Positions 10,273 through 19,020 of a stretch of 64,000 nt of DNA are shown one piece after another; within the stretch, counting starts at the first letter, position 1; every line of letters begins with the position of its first letter. The translations under genes were made by a program, and so were the position numbers. Source of the stretch: Comamonadaceae bacterium. Lineage in GTDB: Bacteria > Pseudomonadota > Gammaproteobacteria > Burkholderiales > Burkholderiaceae_C. The stretch is taken from positions 34,732-98,731 of the forward strand of contig JAIXOM010000011.1 in the NCBI GenBank assembly GCA_027486755.1. The letters are read 5' to 3'. Below the pieces are notes generated by a model. It saw only the letters and a program-made list of their open reading frames with translations. It ran no database searches and was not told the origin of the DNA.

Positions 10273-11250
10273 TTAGTTGACGGTGATGCCGGCGCTGCGC
10301 ACCAGGCGGGCCAGGCGCGCGACATCGCTGCGTATGAGTTCGCTAAATTCCTGCGGCCCGCTGCCCACCAGGTCAAAGCCCAGGCCGCCGAGCTTGGCCC
10401 GCACATTGGGGTGCGCCAGGGCTTTGGAAAACTCGCTGTGCAGGCGGCGCACCACCTCGGCGGGTGTGCCGGCCGGCGCGACGATGCCATTCCAGGCAGC
10501 ATAGTTGTAGCCGGCCACGCCCGCTTCAGCCAGCGTCGGCACCTGCGGCATAACCGGCGAGCGCTTGGCGGTGCTGACCGCCAGCACCTTGACCTTGCCC
10601 TCCTTGGCCAGGCTGACCACATTGGAGATGCCGGTGAACATGACTGGGATGGTGCCGGCCATCAGATCGGTCAGCGCTGCGCCCATGGCTTTGTGCGGCA
10701 CGTGGGTGAGCTTGATGCCGGCCGCATCCATCAGCAATTCCATGGCCAGGTGCTGGGCTGAGCCCGAACCGGTGGAGGTGTAGTTGATCGCCCCCGGTTT
10801 GGCTTTGACCCCTGCGATCAGCTCTTGCACATTGCTGGCCGCAAAGGAGGGGTGGGCCACCAGCACCAGCGGCACGGTTGAGGTCAGGGTAATGGCGCTG
10901 AAGTCCTTGATCGGGTCATAGGGCAGCTTGGCATAGAGCGCCGGGTTGGCCGCCATGATGCCGTCGTTGGGCATGAGCAGGGTATAGCCATCGGGTGCGG
11001 CGCGCGCCACCGCTTCGGCGGCGATGATGCCGTTGGCGCCGGTGCGGTTGTCGATTTGTATCGGCTGGCCGATTTGCTCCGACGCTTGCGCCGCCATGGC
11101 GCGCGCGATGGTGTCGACCGCGCTGCCCGCGCCGAAGGGCACGATCAGCTTGATCGGACGGTCGGGAAAGCTCTGGGCCAGGCCGGCGCTGTGCAGGCCG
11201 GCGATCAGGGGCAGTGTCAAAAGCCAGTGTCGGCGGGAGGTCAAAGGCAT
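10273..11250 (-). CDS. Bug/TctC-family periplasmic binding protein (second copy)
   Basis: 325 residues. A signal peptide with a possible twin-arginine flavour (TSRRHWLLTLPLIAGLHSAG) precedes FPDRPIKLIVPFGAGSAVDT, IDNRTGANGIIAAEAVARAA and THVPHKAMGAALTDLMAGTI, all textbook Bug features. It is a paralogue of the gene at 7900-8871, not a recent copy: the two differ widely outside the signatures. It is divergent from the MmgE/PrpD gene at 11339, with an 88-base shared promoter region, and reads into the other MmgE/PrpD gene. There is no TctA or TctB in the window. Confidence 0.9.
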   Translation of the reverse strand: MPLTSRRHWLLTLPLIAGLHSAGLAQSFPDRPIKLIVPFGAGSAVDTIARAMAAQASEQIGQPIQIDNRTGANGIIAAEAVARAAPDGYTLLMPNDGIMAANPALYAKLPYDPIKDFSAITLTSTVPLVLVAHPSFAASNVQELIAGVKAKPGAINYTSTGSGSAQHLAMELLMDAAGIKLTHVPHKAMGAALTDLMAGTIPVMFTGISNVVSLAKEGKVKVLAVSTAKRSPVMPQVPTLAEAGVAGYNYAAWNGIVAPAGTPAEVVRRLHSEFSKALAHPNVRAKLGGLGFDLVGSGPQEFSELIRSDVARLARLVRSAGITVN

Positions 11251-11338
11251 GGTCGGATGTCCTGTGTTTGAATGCGGCGCTCAGATCGCGTAAACCACGA
11301 TGCAAGAATAACTTAGATCCCTTAGTCTTTGCATCTTT

Positions 11339-12703
11339 GTGACCGAGTTTGAGATGGCCGATCCTATCGACGCCCTGAGCGACTTTGCCTGCCAGACGCA
11401 GCTGGGCGATGTGCCAGCGCGAGCCATGGACTATTTGCGCCATGCGCTGGCCGATACCCTGGCCGCCTGCGCCATCGGCAACCAGGAAGAGCCTATGCGC
11501 CGCCTGCGGGCCTTGCAATGCGAGCAGGTGGCCGCTGGCCGGGCCGCGGTGCTGGGCACCGATGTGCAGCTCAATCCGCTCGATGCTGCCGCCCTCAATG
11601 CGGCCGCTGGCTGCTGGCTCGAACTCGACGAAGGCAATTTGAGCAGCAACGGCCATCCGGGCATACAGGTCATTCCCACGGCGCTGGCGGTGGCCCAGCA
11701 GCTGGGCCGCAGCGGCGCAGATTTTCTGCTGGCCTGCGCCCTGGGCTACGAGGTGGTGGCGCGCATAGGCAGCGCCTGCGACATGCGCATGAGCATCCAC
11801 CCGCACGGCACTTACGGCGTGGTGGGGGCGGCGGTGGCTACAGCGCGCCTGATGGGGCTGGGCCGCGAGCAGATGCGCGAGGTGATCAACCTGGCTGGCT
11901 CCTCGCCGATGGCCGGTAACCGCCAGGGCATGAAGGAGGGCGCGACGCTGCGCAACTGGTATGCGTCGCACAGCGCCACCATGGGCCAAACAGCGGTGCG
12001 TCTGGTGCAAAGCGGTTTTACCGGGCCGATCGACGGGCTGCAGCCCACCTGCAACGACGTGCTGTTCGACCATTTCCGGCCGGCCGATATGGTGCGCGAT
12101 CTCGGGCGCAGTTGGCTGCTGGGTGAGGGCTACATCAAGCTCTATGGCTGCGGGCGGCCCATTCATGCGGCCATCGACGCGCTGCGCGACGCGCTGGCGC
12201 CGCTGGGCGATGCCAGTGCCTGGCCGGCGCCGCAGGAGATCGAGCGCATCGAGCTGCGCGGTTTCAAGTTCTTGGTGTTTCTCAACCGCACCGACATCCG
12301 CAATGCCTTTGCCACCCGTTTCTCGACGCCCTTCGCCCTGGCTTCGGTACTGACCCACCGCAGCCACGGCATCGAGTGCTTTACCGAAGCGGCGGCGGCC
12401 GACGAGCGCATACAGGCCCTGATGGCGCGCATCAGCATGGAAGAAGACGCCACCTTCAGCGCCGAATTTCCGGCCCGCCAGCGCTGCGAGCTGGCGCTGG
12501 TGCTGCGTGGCGGCCAACGCTTGCAGGGGCGCTGCGAGGTGATCCGTGGTGAGCCCGCCAACCCGGCCGATGCGCAGGATTACAAAGACAAGTTCATGGC
12601 TTTGGCTGGCCGTGTTTGGCCGGCCTCGCGCTTAGAGCCGCTTTACCAGCAGGCCCGCCATCCCGAATCATTGACGGATCTGCGGGGCTGGGGCTTGGCT
12701 TAA
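11339..12703 (+). CDS. MmgE/PrpD family protein (paralogue 2)
   Basis: 454 residues from GTG 11339; an in-frame ATG at 11354 gives MADPIDALSDFA and is an equally likely start. Motifs parallel those of the gene at 8896-10257: LDEGNLSSNGHPGIQVIPTA, YEVVARIGSA, IHPHGTYGVVGAAVATARL and GATLRNWYASHSATMGQ. The same caution applies: a lyase, epimerase or decarboxylase of the MmgE/PrpD superfamily, substrate unknown. It is transcribed alone, divergently from a Bug gene, and is followed by a convergent ABC exporter operon. Confidence 0.85.
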   Translation: MTEFEMADPIDALSDFACQTQLGDVPARAMDYLRHALADTLAACAIGNQEEPMRRLRALQCEQVAAGRAAVLGTDVQLNPLDAAALNAAAGCWLELDEGNLSSNGHPGIQVIPTALAVAQQLGRSGADFLLACALGYEVVARIGSACDMRMSIHPHGTYGVVGAAVATARLMGLGREQMREVINLAGSSPMAGNRQGMKEGATLRNWYASHSATMGQTAVRLVQSGFTGPIDGLQPTCNDVLFDHFRPADMVRDLGRSWLLGEGYIKLYGCGRPIHAAIDALRDALAPLGDASAWPAPQEIERIELRGFKFLVFLNRTDIRNAFATRFSTPFALASVLTHRSHGIECFTEAAAADERIQALMARISMEEDATFSAEFPARQRCELALVLRGGQRLQGRCEVIRGEPANPADAQDYKDKFMALAGRVWPASRLEPLYQQARHPESLTDLRGWGLA

Positions 12704-12725
12704 GAGGCCGCCCGAGCCCGCGCCT

Positions 12726-13543
12726 TCAGGCGCGAAAGCGCCGCCGGGTCAGCGCCAGCGCCAGCCAGAAGGCGCCTACGCCATAGGCGATCAAAACCAT
12801 CAGGTGCTGCCCGGCCTGGGCCGGCCATTGACCCAGAAACAGCGGCCGGATCAGCTCGACCGCCGCTGTCAGCGGCAGCCACTGTGCGATGGCCTGCATG
12901 AAGCCGGGTAGTTGCTCGCGCGGGAAGAACACCCCGCTGAGGAACATGGTGGGCGTCAGAAACAGGGTGAAGTAATAGGTGAAGAAGTCGTAGCCCTTGG
13001 CCAAGGCGTTGAAGATCAGCGCGATGCTGGCAAACACCATGCCGACCAGGCCCAGCAGCGGCAGCGCCAAGAGCAGCCAGGGGCTGTGGCTGATGCCCAA
13101 TGCCAGCATCACCAGCAAGATGGCGGCACTGGTAAACAGCGCCTTGAAGGCGGCCCACAGCATTTCGGCCAGCACCACATCGTCGAGCTCGATCGGTGCA
13201 TTCATGATGCCGTCCCAGGTGCGCTGCACCTGCATGCGCGAGAAGGCCGAGTACAGGGCCTCGAAGCTGGCCGCATTCATGGCGCTCATGCAGATGGAGC
13301 CTGAAGCCAGGAACACGATGTAGGGCAGGGCCGATCCTTGCACCTGCACCTGCCCGACCAGCGCGCCCAGGCCGTAGCCGAAAGCCACCAGCGTGATCAG
13401 CGGCTCGGCGATGTTGCCCACCAGGCTGGGGATCATCAATTTGCGCCAGACCAGCAGGTTGCGGCGAAACACCGGAACCCAGCGCAGGCTCAGCTGCGGT
13501 GCGCGCCAGGCCGAGCGGCCTTGGGCAATGGGGCGGCTGCTCA

Positions 13544-13544
<1 letters not shown>
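12726..13544 (-). CDS. ABC-2 type transporter permease, NodJ-like
   Basis: 272 residues with six hydrophobic segments. It follows the ABC-2 membrane pattern: WVPVFRRNLLVWRKLMIPS, then EPLITLVAFGYGLGALVG, MNAASFEALYSAFSRMQVQRTWDGI and PMFLSGVFFPREQLP near the C-terminus, all recognisable in NodJ/lipo-oligosaccharide export permeases. Its start codon overlaps the ATPase stop (TGATG), so the two subunits are coupled. In non-nodulating Burkholderiales this pair is a common housekeeping exporter of uncertain cargo. Confidence 0.87.
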
Positions 13545-14479
<935 letters not shown>

Positions 14480-14555
14480 GGGAGCGATTGTGCCCTGCGA
14501 GCCCTGCGCCGCCGATAATCGCGGGCTTACTCATCTGCACCGATGGAAGCTACAC

Positions 14556-15758
14556 ATGACCACCCTGGGAACACCGCTGTCTGCCACCGCCACCAAAGTC
14601 ATGCTGCTGGGCTCGGGCGAGCTGGGCAAGGAGGTGCTGATCGCCTTGCAGCGCCTGGGGGTGGAAACCATCGCGGTGGACCGTTATGACAATGCACCCG
14701 GCCAGCAGGTGGCCCACCATGCGCGCACCATTACCATGAGCGATCCGGCGCAGCTCAAGGCCCTGATCGAAACAGAAAAGCCGCACTTGGTGGTGCCCGA
14801 AATCGAAGCCATTGCCACGCCCATGCTCGAGGAGCTGGAGGCCGCGGGCGCGGTGCGTGTGATCCCCACCGCCCGGGCCGCCCGCCTGACCATGGACCGC
14901 GAGGGCATACGCCGGCTGGCGGCCGAAACCCTGGGCCTGCCCACCAGCCCCTATGTGTTTTGCGATTCGCTGGCCGAGTTGCAGGCCGCGATCGACGGCA
15001 AGATCGGCTACCCCTGCATCGTCAAGCCGGTGATGAGCTCCTCCGGCAAGGGCCAGAGCAAGATCGGCGGCCCGGCCGATGTGAAGGCCGCCTGGGACTA
15101 CGCCATGGCCGGTGGCCGGGTCAGCCACGGGCGAGTGATCGTCGAAGGCTTTATTGATTTCGATTACGAAATCACCCAGCTGACGGTGCGCGCTCTGGGT
15201 GCCAACGGCCAGGCCGAGACGCATTTTTGCGAGCCCATTGGCCATGTGCAGGTCTCGGGTGACTATGTGGAGAGCTGGCAGCCGCATCCCATGCACCCCA
15301 AGGCGCTGGAAGAAAGCCGCCGCATCGCCAAGGCGGTAAGCGACAACCTGGGCGGCCAAGGCCTGTTTGGGGTGGAGCTGTTCGTCAAGGGCGAGCAGGT
15401 CTGGTTCAGTGAGGTCAGCCCGCGTCCGCACGACACCGGCATGGTGACCTTATGCACCCAGTGGCAAAACGAGTTCGAGCTGCACGCTCGCGCCATCCTG
15501 GGCTTGCCGGTGAGCACCGCCCTCAAGAGCCCGGGGGCCAGCGCGGTGATTTATGGCGGCGTCGATGCCCACGGCATTGCGTTTGACGATGTGGAAAAAG
15601 CCTTGCAGCTGCCGCAGACCGACCTGCGCCTGTTCGGCAAGCCCGAGAGCTTTGAAAAGCGCCGCATGGGCGTGGCCCTGGCCTACGACGCGGACGTGGA
15701 GCAGGCGCGCGTGCGGGCCAAGCAGGCAGCGGCGCTGGTGCGCCCGCGGGCGGCCTGA
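14556..15758 (+). CDS. purT: Formate-dependent phosphoribosylglycinamide formyltransferase (GAR transformylase 2)
   Basis: 400 residues from ATG 14556 (E. coli PurT has 392). It makes formyl-GAR from GAR, formate and ATP in purine synthesis without folate. Seen: [20 protein letters not shown], the ATP-grasp segment [17 protein letters not shown], and [14 protein letters not shown] with AIYGG-like [11 protein letters not shown] near the end. An open frame extends upstream to 14442 but the PurT homology starts just after ATG 14556. It stands alone between the divergent ABC ATPase and convergent coaX. Confidence 0.95.
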   Translation: MTTLGTPLSATATKVMLLGSGELGKEVLIALQRLGVETIAVDRYDNAPGQQVAHHARTITMSDPAQLKALIETEKPHLVVPEIEAIATPMLEELEAAGAVRVIPTARAARLTMDREGIRRLAAETLGLPTSPYVFCDSLAELQAAIDGKIGYPCIVKPVMSSSGKGQSKIGGPADVKAAWDYAMAGGRVSHGRVIVEGFIDFDYEITQLTVRALGANGQAETHFCEPIGHVQVSGDYVESWQPHPMHPKALEESRRIAKAVSDNLGGQGLFGVELFVKGEQVWFSEVSPRPHDTGMVTLCTQWQNEFELHARAILGLPVSTALKSPGASAVIYGGVDAHGIAFDDVEKALQLPQTDLRLFGKPESFEKRRMGVALAYDADVEQARVRAKQAAALVRPRAA

Positions 15759-15770
15759 GGCCGGCCCGCC

Positions 15771-16541
15771 TCAGCGGCTGGCCAGCCGGCGCGAGGCAAT
15801 TTCGAGCAGGCCGTCGAAGATCAGGTTGTCCACCAGTTCAAAAGGCAGCTGCATGCTGGGGATCATTTTCCAGCCGGCGCCGCCGGTCATGATGCAGGTG
15901 GGCATCTGGCCGCAATGGTCCAGCACGTTCTCGACCATGCGTTCGATGGCACCGGCAATGGCAAAAGTTCCACCGCTGGTCAGCGCATCACTGGTGTTGG
16001 TGGGAAAGTGCTTGACCTCGCCGGTCGGCACATGCAGACCCGCGGTGCCTGATTCCAGAGCCCTGAGCATGATGCCGTGGCCGGGCAGGATCAGTCCGCC
16101 CAGAAAGCGGCCCTTGGCATCGATGGCTTCGACGGTGACGGCCGTTCCCACCATGGCCAGCACGCAGGGGGTGTGTTGGCCGCGCGCGACCAGGCGGTGG
16201 TGGGCGCCGATCATGGCCACCCAGCGGTCGGCGCCCAGCCGGGCCGGATGGTCATAGCCGTTGCTCAGGCCCGCTTCCTGCGCACTGGGCACCACCCAAC
16301 TGGGCACGGTATCCCACTGTTCGAGTTGGTCCATCACCCGGCGCTTGATGGCGTCGCCCGCAACGATGCAGCCCACGATATGGCCGGGCGGGCTCAGGCC
16401 CTGCCACTCCTCCTCGGCCAGTTTTTCAATGTTCTCCAGGAACACCGCGCCCTGGGCCAGCAGCCGCGCACCGGGTTGGGGGGCTTGATAGACCGCCCAT
16501 TTCAGTCGGGTATTGCCCACATCGAGGGCGAGAAAAGTCAT
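15771..16541 (-). CDS. coaX: Type III pantothenate kinase
   Basis: 256 residues. Catalyses the first step of CoA synthesis. The ASKHA-fold signatures are visible: [15 protein letters not shown] at the very N-terminus (Asp7 of the phosphate-1 motif), [16 protein letters not shown] in the middle (Asp of the phosphate-2 region), [11 protein letters not shown], and MTGGAGWKM near the C-terminus. Length is normal for CoaX. It lies 12 bases convergent with purT and 51 bases beyond a rhodanese gene on the same strand; in many Burkholderiales coaX sits with birA, which is not seen here. Confidence 0.93.
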   Translation of the reverse strand: MTFLALDVGNTRLKWAVYQAPQPGARLLAQGAVFLENIEKLAEEEWQGLSPPGHIVGCIVAGDAIKRRVMDQLEQWDTVPSWVVPSAQEAGLSNGYDHPARLGADRWVAMIGAHHRLVARGQHTPCVLAMVGTAVTVEAIDAKGRFLGGLILPGHGIMLRALESGTAGLHVPTGEVKHFPTNTSDALTSGGTFAIAGAIERMVENVLDHCGQMPTCIMTGGAGWKMIPSMQLPFELVDNLIFDGLLEIASRRLASR

Positions 16542-16592
16542 AGCTAAGGGCGTATGTGTAGTGGTGACGGGGTCCGGCGCAAGGGGCCGGAT

Positions 16593-17030
16593 TCAGTTTT
16601 GCCGCCAGGGCAAACCTCTCAGGCGCCAGCCGCCGATGCGGCCCCGGTGAGCCTGGGCATCGGGGTCGCCCTCGAAGCCTTCAAAAATGTTGTAAGCCTG
16701 CAGACCCAGCTCGGTGGCACGCCGAGCCGCTGCGATCGAGCGCACCCCGCTGCGGCACAGCAGCACGGCCTTCTTGCCGCCGGCTGCGGCCACGATGCCC
16801 GCATCGAACTGAGGATTGGGTTCCATACCCGGCCACTGCTTCCAGGCCATGGCCACGGCGCCGGGCACGAATCCCACCCATTCGCGCTCGGCATCGCTAC
16901 GCACATCGACCAGCACGGCCTCCCCGGTCTGCACCCAGGCCCAGGCCTGCTCGGGGCTGATGTCGCCGGCATAGCCCGCGGCGGGGCTCGCTTGGAGCAG
17001 GGGCAGCTTAAGGCTAATGTCCTTCGTCAT
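16593..17030 (-). CDS. Rhodanese-like domain protein
   Basis: 145 residues, one rhodanese domain. The loop CRSGVRS carries the candidate catalytic Cys, and AVLVDVRSDAEREWVGFVPGA is the typical first half. The C-terminal IGGWRLRGLPWRQN resembles a subgroup of single-domain rhodaneses that end in a GWRxxGLPW motif. Likely a cytoplasmic sulfurtransferase or persulfide carrier; no signal peptide. It could be co-transcribed with coaX. Confidence 0.88.
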   Translation of the reverse strand: MTKDISLKLPLLQASPAAGYAGDISPEQAWAWVQTGEAVLVDVRSDAEREWVGFVPGAVAMAWKQWPGMEPNPQFDAGIVAAAGGKKAVLLCRSGVRSIAAARRATELGLQAYNIFEGFEGDPDAQAHRGRIGGWRLRGLPWRQN

Positions 17031-17214
17031 TGCTGTGATTTTGCCTCAGCCCTAAGATTCTGACCGCCATTAGCGAGGGGCCACTCTAGGCTGGTCTAAC
17101 CCAGGCTTGATTTTTCAGGTCGGGTTGACGGTGTACGTAATAACCCTCTTTGCCTTTGGCTCGGCTATTTGTCACAATTTCCTGTTCCCCAGCGAGTCAA
17201 TTAGGAGACACCCA

Positions 17215-18330
17215 ATGACCCAGACCACCACCGGCCGTCGCGGCCTGCTCAAAGGCGCCGCTGTTGCAGCTGGCGCCCTGTCGGCCCCGATGATCGCATC
17301 GGCCCAAACCACGACCCTTCGCTTCCAGAGCACTTGGCCTGCCAAGGACATCTTCCATGAGTACGCCAACGACTTTGCTAAGAAAGTCAACGATATGGCC
17401 AGCGGCCGTCTGCGTATCGAGGTGCTGCCCGCGGGCGCCGTGGTGCCCGCCTTTCAGCTGCTCGATGCGGTGAACAAGGGTACCCTGGACGGTGGTCACG
17501 GTGTGGTGGCTTATCACTATGGCAAGAACACGGCTTTGGCCCTCTGGGGATCAGGCCCGGCCTTCGGCATGGACCCCAATATGGTCTTGTCTTGGCACTA
17601 CTACGGCGGCGGCAAGGCCCTGCTCGAAGAAATCTACAAGAGCCTGAATATTGACGTCGTGTCCTACCTTTACGGCCCCATGCCCACCCAGCCACTGGGC
17701 TGGTTCAAAAAGCCCATCGCCAATGTGGCCCAGCTCAAAGGCCTGAAGTTCCGCACCGTGGGTCTGGCGGTCGATGTGTTCAAGGAACTGGGTACTGCCG
17801 TCAACCCGCTGCCCGGCGGCGAGATCGTGCCCGCCCTCGACCGCGGCCTGCTCGATGCAGCCGAGTTCAACAATGCCTCCTCGGACCGTGTGCTGGGCTT
17901 CCCCGATGTGGTCAAGAACTGCATGCTGCAGAGCTTCCACCAGTCGGGCGAGCAGTTCGAAATCTTGTTCAACAAGGCCAAGCTGGAGGCCTTGCCGGCT
18001 GAACTCAGGGCCACCATCGACTACGCGGTGCAGGCCTCTAGCGCCGACTTCAGCTGGAAGGCGATTGAGCGCAATTCCAAGGACTATATTGAGCTCAAGA
18101 CCAAGGATAAGGTCAATTTCTTCAAGACCCCGGACAGCATTCTCAGGGCTCAGCTGGACGCCTGGGATAAGGTCACTGCTGCCAAGTCGGCTGAAAACGC
18201 TATGTTCAAGAAGATCATGGATTCCCAGCGGGCATTTGCCGAGCGTGCTGGCTCCTGGCAAAACGATTACATGGTCGATTTCAAGATGGCCTGGAACCGT
18301 TACTTCAGGCAGCCCGCCAAGAAGGCTTAA
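17215..18330 (+). CDS. TRAP transporter solute-binding protein with Tat-type signal (DctP family)
   Basis: 371 residues from ATG 17215, which has AGGAG ten bases upstream; the frame opens earlier at 17107 but lacks family similarity there. The N-terminus TGRRGLLKGAAVAAGALS followed by APMIASA is a twin-arginine signal. The mature part starts TTTLRFQSTWPAKDIFHEYA and contains GLKFRTVGLAVDVFKELG and PALDRGLLDAAEFNNASSD, features of the TakP-like branch that binds 2-oxoacids or other monocarboxylates. An intrinsic terminator follows, before the membrane subunits. Confidence 0.92.
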   Translation: MTQTTTGRRGLLKGAAVAAGALSAPMIASAQTTTLRFQSTWPAKDIFHEYANDFAKKVNDMASGRLRIEVLPAGAVVPAFQLLDAVNKGTLDGGHGVVAYHYGKNTALALWGSGPAFGMDPNMVLSWHYYGGGKALLEEIYKSLNIDVVSYLYGPMPTQPLGWFKKPIANVAQLKGLKFRTVGLAVDVFKELGTAVNPLPGGEIVPALDRGLLDAAEFNNASSDRVLGFPDVVKNCMLQSFHQSGEQFEILFNKAKLEALPAELRATIDYAVQASSADFSWKAIERNSKDYIELKTKDKVNFFKTPDSILRAQLDAWDKVTAAKSAENAMFKKIMDSQRAFAERAGSWQNDYMVDFKMAWNRYFRQPAKKA

Positions 18331-18349
18331 GTCTTTGTCGGCGTGAAAC

Positions 18350-18382
18350 GGCCGCCGGGTTTCTGGCGGCCTTTTTCTTTTT
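18350..18382 (+). terminator. Intrinsic terminator between binding protein and permeases
   Basis: GGCCGCC (18350-18356) pairs perfectly with GGCGGCC (18365-18371) and is followed by TTTTTCTTTTT. Lying inside an operon, it probably acts as a partial terminator that keeps binding-protein mRNA in excess over the permease mRNA. Confidence 0.85.
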
Positions 18383-18417
18383 ATCTCTAGAGGGGCTCAG
18401 ATCCCCCGGGAAAGACC

Positions 18418-19020
18418 ATGAAGAATTTCTTGCTTGCGGTGGATCGGGCCTCAACCTGGATCGGTCAGGCTTTTGCCTGGTTGGTCCTGGCGCTGACCTG
18501 TCTGATTTCGTGGGAGGTCTACTCCCGCTACATCATGAACAATCCTCATGATTGGACTCTGGACGGCCAGATCATGCTGTATGGCACCCTCTTTATGCTA
18601 GCTGGCGCCTACACCCTGTCCAAGAATGGCCATGTGCGTGGCGATGTTCTCTACAGTTTCTTCGAGCCGCGCACCCAGGCTTGGGTCGATCTGCTTTTGT
18701 ACATACTGTTCTTCCTGCCGGGCATCGTTGCCCTGACCTGGGCTGGCTGGACTTTCGCGCAGGAATCTCTGGCTATTCGTGAGAGCACCTTCTCGGCCAC
18801 GCCCCTGCCCCTGTATCCCTTCAAATTCATGATCCCACTGGCCGGCCTGATGCTGCTGTTGCAGGGCCTGGTGGAAATTGTTCGTTGTGTCCAATGCATT
18901 GGTGACGGCCAGTGGCCGTCGCGAGAGCAGGACGTCGAGGAGGTCGACGTCGAAAAGCTCAAGGAGATGGTCAAGGCCGAAGATGTCAATGTGGCGGCTT
19001 CGCAGGGAGTTGCACGATGA
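18418..19020 (+). CDS. TRAP transporter small permease (DctQ family)
   Basis: 200 residues with four hydrophobic helices: FAWLVLALTCLISWEVYSRY, GTLFMLAGAYTLSKNGHVRG (the NGHVRxD motif of DctQ), LLLYILFFLPGIVALTWAGW and FMIPLAGLMLLLQGLVEIV. The last 40 residues are an acidic tail (EQDVEEVDVEKLKEM) predicted to be cytoplasmic. The stop overlaps the DctM start by ATGA, so the two permease subunits are coupled. Confidence 0.9.
   Translation: MKNFLLAVDRASTWIGQAFAWLVLALTCLISWEVYSRYIMNNPHDWTLDGQIMLYGTLFMLAGAYTLSKNGHVRGDVLYSFFEPRTQAWVDLLLYILFFLPGIVALTWAGWTFAQESLAIRESTFSATPLPLYPFKFMIPLAGLMLLLQGLVEIVRCVQCIGDGQWPSREQDVEEVDVEKLKEMVKAEDVNVAASQGVAR

Noticed and set aside
17125..17141. A TTGACG...ACGTAA sequence upstream of the second TRAP binding protein resembling the icmF palindrome
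   Set aside because: The half-sites are mismatched and out of register with the icmF site; too weak to call an operator.
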